A DNA stretch of 64,000 nt from Micromonospora musae (GCF_003626635.1 NZ_RAZT01000019.1:1-64000); one strand, 5' to 3'; shown: positions 41,641 to 49,652, counted from the stretch's first letter. Program-made: numbers and translations. Notes: generated by a model from the sequence alone, not told the origin.

Positions 41641-41777
41641 CCTAAACCATCGATACGACCGCGTCACGGTGCACAGCGTACCCGACGGATCGCGCGGCGT
41701 TCAGTCCCACGTCCGCGGCGTCCCACGCCGGTGGTGCGCGGGCGTGTCGACCGCCGCGCCGGGGTATGAGGGGTGGC

Positions 41778-41852
41778 ATGAGCGAGCGAATCAATCGGCA
41801 CGGCGCGGGCGAGCCGCAGAGCGCCGCCGACCGGAGGGGGGCGTCGGCATGA
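41778..41852 (+). CDS. 24-residue upstream peptide frame, possibly a dispersed repeat
   Basis: MSERINRHGAGEPQSAADRR then GASA; its TGA overlaps the ATG of the 41849 gene (ATGA). Sequences starting ATGAGCGAGCG..GAATC recur ahead of many actinobacterial genes, so this could be a repetitive start-associated element instead of a real peptide. Preceded by a weak GGGGTGG. Confidence 0.3.
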   Translation: MSERINRHGAGEPQSAADRRGASA

Positions 41853-42073
41853 GCGAGCCAGGCGGTGGCACCGGCGACGAGCAGGAGCGCGTCGAGTCCC
41901 GGGCCCACCTGCTGCCGGAGGAGAAGGCAGTGGGCAGCGACGACCCCGAGGCGCAGGCCGACGCCATCCTCACCGAGTCCGACGCCCGCGAGGACCGGAA
42001 CGTGGCACCCGACACGCTGCTGGAGCACCGGACGTCGGCTCAGACGGTGACGCCGATCGAGCCGCCGGACTGA
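41849..42073 (+). CDS. Conserved small acidic protein
   Basis: 74 residues: RAHLLPEEKAVGSDDPEAQADAILTESDAREDRNVAPDTLLEHRTS. This string is well conserved among actinobacteria but has no assigned function; the protein is likely disordered. ATG 41849 with GGAGGGGGG about 8 nt upstream. The end overlaps the convergent catalase-like gene by 34 nt. Confidence 0.7.
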   Translation: MSEPGGGTGDEQERVESRAHLLPEEKAVGSDDPEAQADAILTESDAREDRNVAPDTLLEHRTSAQTVTPIEPPD

Positions 42074-42795
42074 GCCTCGACCCCGCGCGCCCGGCGGGAA
42101 CCCCGGTAGGACTGCCCCCGCAACCACGCCATCGCCCCGACCGCGCGCAGCCCGGCCGGCAGGTTGCCGATCGGGTCGAACGCCAACGCGGCGTCCTGCC
42201 GGGCGCTGAGCTGGGTGCCGATACTGACCTGGCCGAACGGGCGCCACGGCCCGACCGCGGACGCCGTCGCGAGCACCAGGCGCGGCTCCTCCGTCCGGGT
42301 CGCGGCGGCCACCTCGGCGAGGCTGCGCCCCAGGTCGATCGAGTCCGGGTCGGCCAGCGCGGCCAGCCAGAGCCGCCGACCACGATCGGCTCGCAGGGGC
42401 ACGATCGTGCTGTACGTCCCGGCGAACCGTCGACGGGGCAGCGCCACCGCCCGCAGCACCGGCCGCGCGCCGCTGGAGCTGACCAGCAGGTCGACCGGGC
42501 GCGGCCCGTCCGTGTGCACCCGCACCGCCAGGCCGAGCACGTCCGGCCAGCTCCCCGGGGTGGACGTGCCCTTCGAGAGGCGGATCGTCGCCGGGTAGCG
42601 GCCCGGCTCGTCGAGGAAGGCCACCCCGGTCGGCGGGCCCGACGTACCCCAGATCGTCACCTCACCCGCGAACGACCGGCCGGCGGGATGGAAGAGCCGG
42701 GCCCGCCGCAGGCGGGTCAGGAAGGCGGAGGCCCGGCAGACGGCGTCGCCCGCGCGTTTCGCGAAGGCGGACGGGCGGGCGGTGGGCGCGGACAT
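42040..42795 (-). CDS. Catalase-fold-like protein (often annotated phosphodiesterase)
   Basis: 251 residues. FHPAGRSFAGEVTIWGTSGPPTGVAFLDEPGRYPATIRLSKG followed by SWPDVLGLAVRVHTDGPRPVDLLVSSSG parallels the barrel of the catalase-related family (compare the catalase RxFxxGFAxKFYT region). The distal catalytic His/Asn and proximal Tyr motifs of true catalases are not seen. Homologues in actinobacteria are often labelled phosphodiesterase without evidence. I use ATG 42795. Role unknown. Confidence 0.5.
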   Translation of the reverse strand: MSAPTARPSAFAKRAGDAVCRASAFLTRLRRARLFHPAGRSFAGEVTIWGTSGPPTGVAFLDEPGRYPATIRLSKGTSTPGSWPDVLGLAVRVHTDGPRPVDLLVSSSGARPVLRAVALPRRRFAGTYSTIVPLRADRGRRLWLAALADPDSIDLGRSLAEVAAATRTEEPRLVLATASAVGPWRPFGQVSIGTQLSARQDAALAFDPIGNLPAGLRAVGAMAWLRGQSYRGSRRARGVEAQSGGSIGVTV

Positions 42796-42905
42796 GCCCC
42801 TGCGGTACCCCGGCCCGCCCGGTCGATGCGCGTGGCGGGCGAGCACCGCAGCCGGCGACGGCTCGCCCGACCTCGTCGTGTCCCGTTTCCGCCCCGGAGA
42901 TCGGA

Positions 42906-42911
42906 TAGCGT
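42906..42911 (+). promoter_or_regulatory. -10 element of a leaderless promoter (M16 protease)
   Basis: TAGCGT, 6 nt, then ATG 42918; no Shine-Dalgarno. Confidence 0.55.
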
Positions 42912-42917
42912 CGTCCC

Positions 42918-44210
42918 ATGCCCGAGAGCGGTTACCCCTGGCCCATCGAGACGACCCGACTGGACAACGGCCTGCGCGTGGTGGTGAGCGAGGACCGCAC
43001 CGCGCCGGCGGTCGCGGTGAATCTCTGGTACGACGTCGGTTCCCGGCACGAGCCGCAGGGGCAGACCGGCTTCGCCCACCTCTTCGAACACCTGATGTTC
43101 GAGGGCTCCCTGAACGTGGCGAAGACCGAACACATGAAGCTCATCCAGGGCTCCGGCGGATCGCTCAACGCCACCACGAACCCGGACCGGACGAACTACT
43201 TCGAGACGGTGCCGGCCGAGCACCTGGAGTTGGCGCTCTGGCTCGAGGCGGACCGGATGGGCGGGCTGGTACCGGCCCTGACCCAGGAGACGCTGGACAA
43301 CCAGCGCGAGGTGGTCAAGAACGAGCGGCGGCAGCGCTACGAGAACGTGCCCTACGGCGACGCGTGGCTGCGGCTGCTGCCGCTGCTCTACCCGCCGGGT
43401 CACCCGTACCACCACGCGACCATCGGTTCGATGACCGACCTGAACGCCGCCGACCTCGCCACGTTCCAGGAGTTCCACCGCACGTACTACGCGCCGAACA
43501 ACGCCGTGCTCACCGTGGTCGGCGACGCCACCGCCGCCGAGGTCTTCAAGCTCGCCGAGAAGTACTTCGGCGTCATCCCGCCGCGGGCGGACATCCCGGC
43601 CGCGCCGGACGGCCGGACGGTGCCGGCCACCGGACGGCCGGCCAGCGAGACGGTCACCACCAACGTGCCGGCCCCGCGGGTGTACGTCGCGCACCGCACC
43701 CACGCCTTCGGCAGCACCGGGTACGACGTGCTCACCGTGCTGGCCACGGTGCTCGGCAGCGGTCGGGGCAGCCGCCTCTACCAGCGCCTCGCCGACGGCG
43801 AGCGGATCGCGCAGCCGGACCTCGTGGGCGCGTACGGGGTCGACCTGGCGCACGCCCCGGCGCCGCTGATCGCGACTGCGACGGCCCGCCCCGGGGTGGA
43901 CGGCGAGCGCTTGGCCGCCGGGCTGCACGCGGTGGTGGACGAGTTGACAACCGTTCCGGTCACCGCCACCGAGCTGGACCGGGCCAAGTCGCTGCTCAGT
44001 ACCGCCTGGTGGCGCCAGATGTCGACGGTGGACGGTCGCGCGGACACCCTCGGCAGGTACGCCACCCAGCTCGGCGACCCGGCGAAGGCCGGCGACCGCC
44101 TGCCGGGCTGGCTCGCGGTGACCGCCGAGCAGATCGCCGAGACCGCCGCCGAGGTGCTCGCCGCCGACGACCGGGTGACCCTGACCTACCTCGCCGAGGA
44201 GAAGCCATGA
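42918..44210 (+). CDS. M16 family zinc metallopeptidase, catalytic subunit
   Basis: 430 residues. The inverted zinc motif HLFEH (HxxEH) lies in QTGFAHLFEHLMFEGS, and the downstream Glu is in NQREVVKNERRQR. A second, structural M16 domain follows (PRVYVAHRTHAFGSTGYDVLTVLATVLGSGRGSRLYQRLAD). It is the active half of a pitrilysin/mitochondrial-processing-peptidase-like pair. It degrades or processes peptides, probably in the cytoplasm since no signal is seen. The last four bases overlap the next gene (ATGA). Confidence 0.93.
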   Translation: MPESGYPWPIETTRLDNGLRVVVSEDRTAPAVAVNLWYDVGSRHEPQGQTGFAHLFEHLMFEGSLNVAKTEHMKLIQGSGGSLNATTNPDRTNYFETVPAEHLELALWLEADRMGGLVPALTQETLDNQREVVKNERRQRYENVPYGDAWLRLLPLLYPPGHPYHHATIGSMTDLNAADLATFQEFHRTYYAPNNAVLTVVGDATAAEVFKLAEKYFGVIPPRADIPAAPDGRTVPATGRPASETVTTNVPAPRVYVAHRTHAFGSTGYDVLTVLATVLGSGRGSRLYQRLADGERIAQPDLVGAYGVDLAHAPAPLIATATARPGVDGERLAAGLHAVVDELTTVPVTATELDRAKSLLSTAWWRQMSTVDGRADTLGRYATQLGDPAKAGDRLPGWLAVTAEQIAETAAEVLAADDRVTLTYLAEEKP

Positions 44211-45544
44211 CGCTGATCGCCACGCGCCCCGGACCGGGCGCCGCCCGCCCGTACCGGTTCCCGCCGGTCGTCCGCCGCGCGGTGGCCGGCGGGCAGGTCG
44301 TCGCCGCCCACCTGCCCGGGCAGAACCTCGCCGTCGCGTTGCTGCTGCTCGACGCGGGCGCCGAACGGGAGCCGCTCGGCAAGGAGGGGCTCGGCGGGGT
44401 GCTCGCCAAGGCACTGGAGGAGGGGACTGCCCAGCGGGACGCGGCCGCCTACGCCCTCGCCGTCGAGGGGCTCGGCACCGAGCTGGTGACCGGGCTGGAC
44501 TGGGACTCGTTCCAGGTCAGCGTGCAGGTGCCGGTGGACCGGCTGGCCGCCGCCGTGGAGCTGCTCGCGGAGGCCGTGCGTACCCCTCGACTCGACCCCG
44601 TCGACGTGGCGCGGGTACGCGACGACGAGGCCACCGGGCTGCGGATGGACTGGGCCAACCCGGGGCCGAGGGCGGACGCGGCGCTGCGCGCCGACCTCTT
44701 CGGCGGGCAGAACCGCTGGGGCCGCCCGATGTACGGCGACCCGGAGTCGGTCGCCGGCCTGGACGTCGAGGACGTCCGGGTCTTCCACTCGGAGTGGTTC
44801 ATCCGGCCCGGCACCCTGATCGTCGCCGGTGACCTGGACCGGCTCGACCTGGAGGCGCTCGGCGCGGCCGCCTTCGCCGGCACCGGTGGTGGCCCGGTCG
44901 AGCGGGGCGGCCCGGTCGAGGCGCCGTTGCGCAGCGGGCGGCGGATCATCCTGGTGGACCGGCCCGGCTCGGTGCAGTCGACGCTGCGGCTCGGGCACCC
45001 GGCCCCGCACCGCGCCCACCCCGACCATGTGGCGATGACGCTGGCCGGCACCGTCCTCGGTGGCGCCTTCACGTCGCGGCTGAACCACCTGATCCGCGAG
45101 GTGCGCGGCTACACCTACGGGATCCGGGGCGACTTCGCCTCGTCGCGACGGTTCGGGCGGTTCGGGGTCAGCTCCGGCGTGCAGACCGCGGTCACCGCGC
45201 CGGCGCTGGTCGAGGCGGTCGGCGAGATCTCCCGTACCCGCAGCGGCGGGGTGACCGAGGAGGAGCTGGCCGTGGCCCGCTCCTGGCGGGCCGGGCAGCT
45301 GTCGGTGGAGTTGCAGACCCCCCGGGCCATCGCCTCGGCGCTGACCACGCTGGTGGTGCACGACCTGCCGGACGACTACCACGCGCGGCTGCGGGAGGCA
45401 CTGCTCGCCGCCGACGTCGACGCGGTGAGCGCCGCGGCCGCCACCCACCTGCACCCGGACTCGCTCACCCTGGTGGTCGAGGGCGACGCCGCTGTGATCC
45501 GCGACGACCTGGCCGCCGCCGACCTGGGCGAGATCGTCTCCTAA
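44207..45544 (+). CDS. M16 family protein, non-catalytic partner subunit
   Basis: 445 residues. Same M16 fold, but the zinc motif is lost: where HxxEH is expected the sequence reads GLGGVLAKALEEGT. The conserved C-terminal REVRGYTYGIRGDF (Arg/Tyr of the second subunit) is kept, as in the inactive partners of two-subunit M16 enzymes. It almost certainly forms a heterodimer with the upstream gene product. ATGA overlap indicates coupled translation. The long open frame extending upstream of 44207 is spurious. Confidence 0.92.
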   Translation: MTLIATRPGPGAARPYRFPPVVRRAVAGGQVVAAHLPGQNLAVALLLLDAGAEREPLGKEGLGGVLAKALEEGTAQRDAAAYALAVEGLGTELVTGLDWDSFQVSVQVPVDRLAAAVELLAEAVRTPRLDPVDVARVRDDEATGLRMDWANPGPRADAALRADLFGGQNRWGRPMYGDPESVAGLDVEDVRVFHSEWFIRPGTLIVAGDLDRLDLEALGAAAFAGTGGGPVERGGPVEAPLRSGRRIILVDRPGSVQSTLRLGHPAPHRAHPDHVAMTLAGTVLGGAFTSRLNHLIREVRGYTYGIRGDFASSRRFGRFGVSSGVQTAVTAPALVEAVGEISRTRSGGVTEEELAVARSWRAGQLSVELQTPRAIASALTTLVVHDLPDDYHARLREALLAADVDAVSAAAATHLHPDSLTLVVEGDAAVIRDDLAAADLGEIVS

Positions 45545-45549
45545 CCCCT

Positions 45550-45613
45550 GCGCACCTTCACGGAAAGAGTGGCCATTTCCTGACGGGAGGCCACTCTTTC
45601 CGTGAAAGTGCGC
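45550..45613. repeat. 25-bp palindromic repeat after the M16 pair
   Basis: Arms at 45550-45574 and 45589-45613 differ at one position only (GCGCAC[C/T]TTCACGG then AAAGAGTGGCC), with a 14-nt spacer, 5 nt past the stop. Similar repeats containing CACTTTCACGGAAAGAGTGG are, as I recall, common in Micromonospora-type genomes. Likely a dispersed repeat serving as transcript end. Confidence 0.75.
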
Positions 45614-45620
45614 CCCGGCT

Positions 45621-45800
45621 GCCTGGGGTGGGTGGGGTGTGATGTGGGTCGCAGGGGGGTGGTGGGTGGCGGCTCGGTGGGGGTGGGGCGGCGCGGAGGG
45701 GCTGCGGCGGGGTCCGGGGTCCGGTTGGGGATCTTCCGGGCGGTGGGGCGATCGGCGGTGGGCTTTGCGGGCGGGCGGGCGCCGGTGGACGGGTGCTCGG
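45621..45800 (+). other. G-rich strand-skewed tract with G-quadruplex potential
   Basis: In 45621-45720 I count about 65 G and 15 C. Runs GGGG-T-GGG-T-GGGG-N8-GGG (45625-45648) and another set in 45654-45688 fit the G-quadruplex pattern. No gene in 45545-45881. Confidence 0.65.
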
Positions 45801-45868
45801 CGCGTCGGAGGCTGTGACGTCCGGCGCCGGCGGGGGGAAAGGGTTCCCACTACGGGTGCCGCCGTGGG

Positions 45869-45874
45869 TAGCCT
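45869..45874 (+). promoter_or_regulatory. -10 element of a leaderless asd promoter
   Basis: TAGCCT, 7 nt, then ATG 45882; no Shine-Dalgarno. The hexamer is identical to that of the kinase gene at 30083. Confidence 0.55.
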
Positions 45875-45881
45875 CGCGAGC

Positions 45882-46907
45882 ATGAGGATCGGCATTGTGG
45901 GGGCCACCGGGCAGGTTGGTGGCGTGATGCGGCAGGTGCTGGCGGAACGGAAGTTCCCGGCGGAGCAGTTGCGGTTGTTCGCCTCGGCGCGGTCCGCGGG
46001 CCGGACCCTGCCCTGGGGCGGCGAGGAGATCACCGTCGAGGACGCGGCCGTGGCCGACTACTCCGGGCTGGACATCGTCCTCTTCTCGGCCGGCAAGTAC
46101 ACCTCGAAGGAGCTCGGACCCCGGGTCGCCGAGGCCGGCGCCGTGGTGATCGACAACTCGTCGGCGTTCCGGATGGACCCGGATGTGCCGCTGGTCGTCG
46201 CCGAGGTCAACCCGCACGCCGCCGCGGTACGGCCGAAGGGCATCATCGCCAACCCGAACTGCACCACGATGGCCGCCGTGCCGGTGCTGCGTCCGCTGCA
46301 CGCCGAGGCGGAGCTGGTCAGCCTGGTCGCGTCGACGTACCAGGCGGTCTCCGGCGCCGGTCTGGCCGGTGTCGCCGAACTGGACGAGCAGGTCCGCAAG
46401 GTAGCCGAGCACGCCACCGGGCTCACCTTCGACGGTTCGGCCGTCGAGTTCCCCGCGCCGCGCTCGTTCGCCGAGCCCATCGCGTACAACGTGCTTCCGC
46501 TCGCCGGCGCGCTCGTCGACGACGGCTCCTTCGAGACCGACGAGGAGCAGAAGCTGCGCAACGAGAGCCGCAAGATCCTCGAGATCCCCGGGCTCAAGGT
46601 CTCCGGCACCTGCGTGCGGGTGCCCGTCTTCACCGGCCACTCGCTCCAGATGAACCTCCGGTTCGCCCGGCCGATCACGCCGCAGCGCGCCCGGGAGCTG
46701 CTCGCCGACGCCCCCGGGGTGGCGCTGACCGACGTGCCCACCCCGCTGCGGGCGGCGGGCCGGGACCCGGTCTACGTCGGGCGGATCCGGGCCGACGAGA
46801 CGGTCGAGAACGGGCTCGCGCTCTTCTGCTCGAACGACAACCTGCGCAAGGGCGCCGCGCTCAACGCCGTGCAGGTCGCCGAACTGGTCGCCGCCGAACT
46901 CGGCTGA
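45882..46907 (+). CDS. asd: Aspartate-semialdehyde dehydrogenase
   Basis: Reduces aspartyl phosphate to aspartate semialdehyde with NADPH, leading to lysine/diaminopimelate, threonine and methionine. 341 residues. The Rossmann motif is VGATGQVGGVMRQVL, and the catalytic Cys is in NPNCTTM. STYQAVSGAG and SGTCVRVPVFTGHS (catalytic His) follow. ATG 45882 is right for the family, whose N-terminus begins with the Rossmann strand; the open frame upstream to 45639 runs through the G-rich tract and is spurious. Aspartate kinase is not adjacent. Confidence 0.96.
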   Translation: MRIGIVGATGQVGGVMRQVLAERKFPAEQLRLFASARSAGRTLPWGGEEITVEDAAVADYSGLDIVLFSAGKYTSKELGPRVAEAGAVVIDNSSAFRMDPDVPLVVAEVNPHAAAVRPKGIIANPNCTTMAAVPVLRPLHAEAELVSLVASTYQAVSGAGLAGVAELDEQVRKVAEHATGLTFDGSAVEFPAPRSFAEPIAYNVLPLAGALVDDGSFETDEEQKLRNESRKILEIPGLKVSGTCVRVPVFTGHSLQMNLRFARPITPQRARELLADAPGVALTDVPTPLRAAGRDPVYVGRIRADETVENGLALFCSNDNLRKGAALNAVQVAELVAAELG

Positions 46908-46930
46908 GCGCCGTCGACGGTTGAGCACCC

Positions 46931-46960
46931 ACCCGGCCCCGGCCACCAGCCGGGCCGGGT
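46931..46960 (+). terminator. Probable asd terminator
   Basis: ACCCGGCCC (46931-46939) pairs with GGGCCGGGT (46952-46960). A 16-bp direct repeat containing GTGCCGGCCGGGTCGG follows at about 46959-46991. Confidence 0.55.
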
Positions 46961-47152
46961 GCCGGCCGGGTCGGGTGCCGGCCGGGTCGGGCGGCTCGTC
47001 GCGATCGGGTCTACGCCGCGGTGATCCGCCCAGCCGGACGCTCCCGGGCCACCGGGCGCCGTCGACCAGGCAGCCGGGTCGACCACCGCGGGAGACGGCC
47101 CCCGGCCCATGCTTGGATGGGAAACCGGAAGCAGGACGAGGTGGAGGAAACC

Positions 47153-47593
47153 GTGCCGGACGAGCGTACGCAGCAGGCGTTGACCGATCTGATCGCCGCG
47201 CGCCGGATGGCCGTGCTGGCGACCCTCAAGCGGGACGGTCGGCCGCAGTTGTCCACCGTCATCTACTCGTTCGACCGGGAAGCGGGCCTGATCCGGGTCT
47301 CGGTGACCGGCGACCGGGCGAAGACGGCCAACCTGCGCCGGGACCCGCGCGCGACCCTCCACGTGAGCAACGAGGACGGTTGGGCGTACGCGGTGGTCGA
47401 GGCGCGCGCCGAGCTGACGCCGGCGGCCACCGACCCGGACGACGCCACCGTGCGGGAGCTGATCGAGGTCTACCGGTCGCTCCAGGGCGAGCACCCCGAC
47501 TGGGACGACTACCGGCGGGCGATGGTCGCCGACGGTCGCCTGGTGCTGCGCCTGCACGTCGAGCGCGTCTACGGCCTGCCGCCGCGCGACTGA
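47153..47593 (+). CDS. PPOX class F420-dependent oxidoreductase
   Basis: 146 residues. Split-barrel flavin-type fold: LTDLIAARRMAVLATLKRDGRPQLSTVIYSFD, IRVSVTGDRAKTANLRRDPRATLHV, then YAVVEARAELT. The Lys/Arg of TGDRAKTANLRRDP is typical of the F420-binding branch. The reaction is unknown (reduction of a metabolite or drug). GTG 47153 is chosen because GTGGAGGAAACC precedes it with ideal spacing; an in-frame ATG at 47117 would add 12 residues. Confidence 0.85.
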   Translation: MPDERTQQALTDLIAARRMAVLATLKRDGRPQLSTVIYSFDREAGLIRVSVTGDRAKTANLRRDPRATLHVSNEDGWAYAVVEARAELTPAATDPDDATVRELIEVYRSLQGEHPDWDDYRRAMVADGRLVLRLHVERVYGLPPRD

Positions 47594-47631
47594 CCCGCGA
47601 ACCCGCAGCACCTCACGGCGGCCGACTCCCG

Positions 47632-47668
47632 CCGCCGGGGCGGCCCCCGGGATGGGACGCCCCGGCGG
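47632..47668. terminator. Hairpin after the PPOX gene
   Basis: An 11-bp GC stem (CCGCCGGGGCG with CGCCCCGGCGG) and a 15-nt loop lie 38 nt past the stop. Confidence 0.6.
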
Positions 47669-47806
47669 CGCCTGAGCCGCTCGGTCGCCGATCGAGCGGC
47701 GATCCGGGCCGCCGCCGGTCAGGCCGGCACCGGCAGGCGCCTGGCGAAACAGGCGCTGTAGGGGCGACCTGGACGGGTATACGCGTCGCGCCGGGGGAGG
47801 GGCGTG

Positions 47807-48526
47807 ATGCGGGCGGAGCAGAGCGGTGGCGACGAGCCGGTCGACGGCGCCGAGTACGGCGTGGACGCCGAGGCGGCCGACCGCATCGTCGGCGGTGAGA
47901 TGCGCTCGGAGATCGGTCGCCTGCTCACGTTCAGCGACGCGGTCTTCGCCATCGTCATCACGCTGCTCGTGCTGGAGTTGCGCGCGCCGGAGGTGCCGCC
48001 GGGCGGACTGGCCCGGGCGCTGCTCGACCAGTGGCCGTCGTACCTCGCGTACGTCACGTCGTATCTCCTGATCGCCGTGACCTGGTACAACCACAAGACC
48101 ACGTTCCGCCGGGTGCACCGCTGCGATCCCTGGCTGCACGTCACGAACCTCGGCGTGCTGTTCAGCACCGCGCTGTTGCCCTTCGCGACAGCTGTCGTCT
48201 CCCGGTCGCTGCGGCACGGGAACCAGGCCGACGAGCGGATCTCCACCGCGCTCTTCGGCCTGGTCGGGGTACTGATCTCGATCAGCTGGCTCGGGCTCTA
48301 CCACCATCTCGTCCGGAACCGGAGGTTGCTGCGTCCCGGGGTGACGGTGCGCCTCTTCACACTGGAGCGCCGGCGCGGGCTCTTCGGCGTGGCCGCGTTC
48401 GGGTTGGGCGGTCTGCTGGGTTTCCTGGTCAGCCCGCCGGTCGCGCTCGGGATCTTCCTCGTCCTGCCGGTGATCTTCGCGCTCTCCGCGGAGAGCGTGG
48501 CAGAGGTGCGTCGCCTGCGGCGGTGA
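47807..48526 (+). CDS. TMEM175-like potassium channel (DUF1211)
   Basis: 239 residues, about six TM helices. The first helix carries the family filter signature RLLTFSDAVFAIVITLLVLEL (FSDxxFAI). Later helices are YLAYVTSYLLIAVTWYNHKTTF, LHVTNLGVLFSTALLPFATAV and ALFGLVGVLISISWLGLYHH. Bacterial TMEM175 proteins form K+-selective tetramers. ATG 47807 is preferred (GGGGGAGGGGC upstream), the GTG just before it at 47804 being possible. Confidence 0.85.
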   Translation: MRAEQSGGDEPVDGAEYGVDAEAADRIVGGEMRSEIGRLLTFSDAVFAIVITLLVLELRAPEVPPGGLARALLDQWPSYLAYVTSYLLIAVTWYNHKTTFRRVHRCDPWLHVTNLGVLFSTALLPFATAVVSRSLRHGNQADERISTALFGLVGVLISISWLGLYHHLVRNRRLLRPGVTVRLFTLERRRGLFGVAAFGLGGLLGFLVSPPVALGIFLVLPVIFALSAESVAEVRRLRR

Positions 48527-48643
48527 CCCGTTCGCGGCGCGGCGAGCCGGCGGCGGGCGCTACCGGCGGCTCGAACCGGCGGCGCGCGTTACCCCCTCGG
48601 GAGGGGCGGGTAGACCGCGGTGCCGACACCGAGAGGGGGCACC

Positions 48644-49060
48644 ATGACAACGGTCGGAGAGTTCATGACGACCCGGCTGGTGACGATGGACGGCAACGAC
48701 ACACTCACCGCCGCGGCACAGGAGATGCGTGACATGGCGATCGGCGATGTGGTGGTCACCGATGGCGACAACGTGGTCGGCATCGTGACGGACCGCGACA
48801 TCACGGTCCGTGCCGTGGCGGAGAACAGAAATCCCACCACCACCCGGCTCAACGAGATCACCACCAAGGACGTGATCACGGTGAGCCAGTACGACGACGC
48901 GGTCGCCGCCGCGGACCTGATGCGCACCTACGCGGTGCGACGACTGCCCGTCGTCGAGGACGGCCGGCTCATCGGCCTCGTCTCGATGGGCGACCTGGCC
49001 GTCGAGCGTGAGCCCCAGTCGGTGCTCGCCGACATCAGCGCCGACGACCCGAACAACTAA
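48644..49060 (+). CDS. Tandem CBS domain protein
   Basis: 138 residues made up almost entirely of two CBS motifs: TVGEFMTTRLVTMDGNDTLTAAAQEMRDMAIGDVVVTDGDNVVGIVTDRDI and ITTKDVITVSQYDDAVAAADLMRTYAVRRLPVVEDGRLIGLVSMGDL. Such stand-alone pairs bind adenosyl nucleotides. In actinobacteria they are often stress- or hypoxia-regulated (compare Rv2626c-like HRP1). ATG 48644 with GAGAGGGGG upstream. A terminator follows. Confidence 0.9.
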   Translation: MTTVGEFMTTRLVTMDGNDTLTAAAQEMRDMAIGDVVVTDGDNVVGIVTDRDITVRAVAENRNPTTTRLNEITTKDVITVSQYDDAVAAADLMRTYAVRRLPVVEDGRLIGLVSMGDLAVEREPQSVLADISADDPNN

Positions 49061-49075
49061 CGTCCGCCGCGGGCG

Positions 49076-49110
49076 CGCGCCGGCCTTTCGGGAGACCGGG
49101 GGCCGGCGCG
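49076..49110 (+). terminator. Terminator of the CBS gene
   Basis: A 10-bp stem CGCGCCGGCC/GGCCGGCGCG with a 15-nt loop, 16 nt past the stop. Confidence 0.65.
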
Positions 49111-49283
49111 TCGTGTCCGCTGCGGGCGGATGCGCCCGGCCGGGGCTCACCCGATCCGGGCGAGGTTGACGGCCCGCCGGACGGGCACCCGTGCTCGGAC
49201 GCCGAACGGCCGCCCGGAAGGGCCGGAGACCACCCCAGACCGGGCGGACGCCGGGCGTGACGGGCCGCGGGAGGAGGGGACCT

Positions 49284-49652
49284 TTGGACGCCACCACGAG
49301 GTTCTTCGAGGAGATCGACCGGCGAGGGTACGAGCCGAGGCTAGCCAAGACCGCCGGCACCATGCGGGTGGACCTGCAGGAGGGGCCGCACACCACGCAC
49401 TGGTTCCTGAAGATCGAACACGGTCGGATCGCGGTGAGCCGGGAGAACCAGGAGGCCGACACGGTGATCGGCACCAGTCCGGGGCTCTTCGAGGACATCG
49501 CGGCCGGGCGCGAACACGGGATCGCGGCGATCCTGCGCGGCGACATGACGGTCTCCGGCGACGCGCGCCTGCTGGTGCAGGTGGAGCGGATCTTCCCCGG
49601 CGACCCGGACGCCCGTGGGCCCCGCCGGAAGTTCGAGCGGGAGGTGCGGTGA
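49284..49652 (+). CDS. SCP2 sterol-binding domain protein
   Basis: 122 residues, a single SCP2-like domain: TRFFEEIDRRGYEPRLAKTAGTMRVDLQEGPHTTHWFLKIEHGRIAVSRENQEADTVIGTSPGLFEDIAAGREHGIAAILRGDMTVSGDARLLVQV. It binds a hydrophobic or lipid ligand, identity unknown. TTG 49284 is chosen because GGAGGAGGGG precedes it. The stop overlaps the start of the debranching-type gene (TGATG), suggesting that the two products work together. Confidence 0.85.
   Translation: MDATTRFFEEIDRRGYEPRLAKTAGTMRVDLQEGPHTTHWFLKIEHGRIAVSRENQEADTVIGTSPGLFEDIAAGREHGIAAILRGDMTVSGDARLLVQVERIFPGDPDARGPRRKFEREVR

Noticed and set aside
41487..41660. Classical aromatic-amino-acid leader-peptide attenuator
   Set aside because: Only two-codon mini-frames are present; no run of Trp, Phe or Tyr codons.
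42782..44206. 920-codon frame continuing upstream of the second M16 gene
   Set aside because: The upstream part is out of frame with the catalytic M16 gene and has no domain; ATG 44207 with ATGA coupling is the real start.
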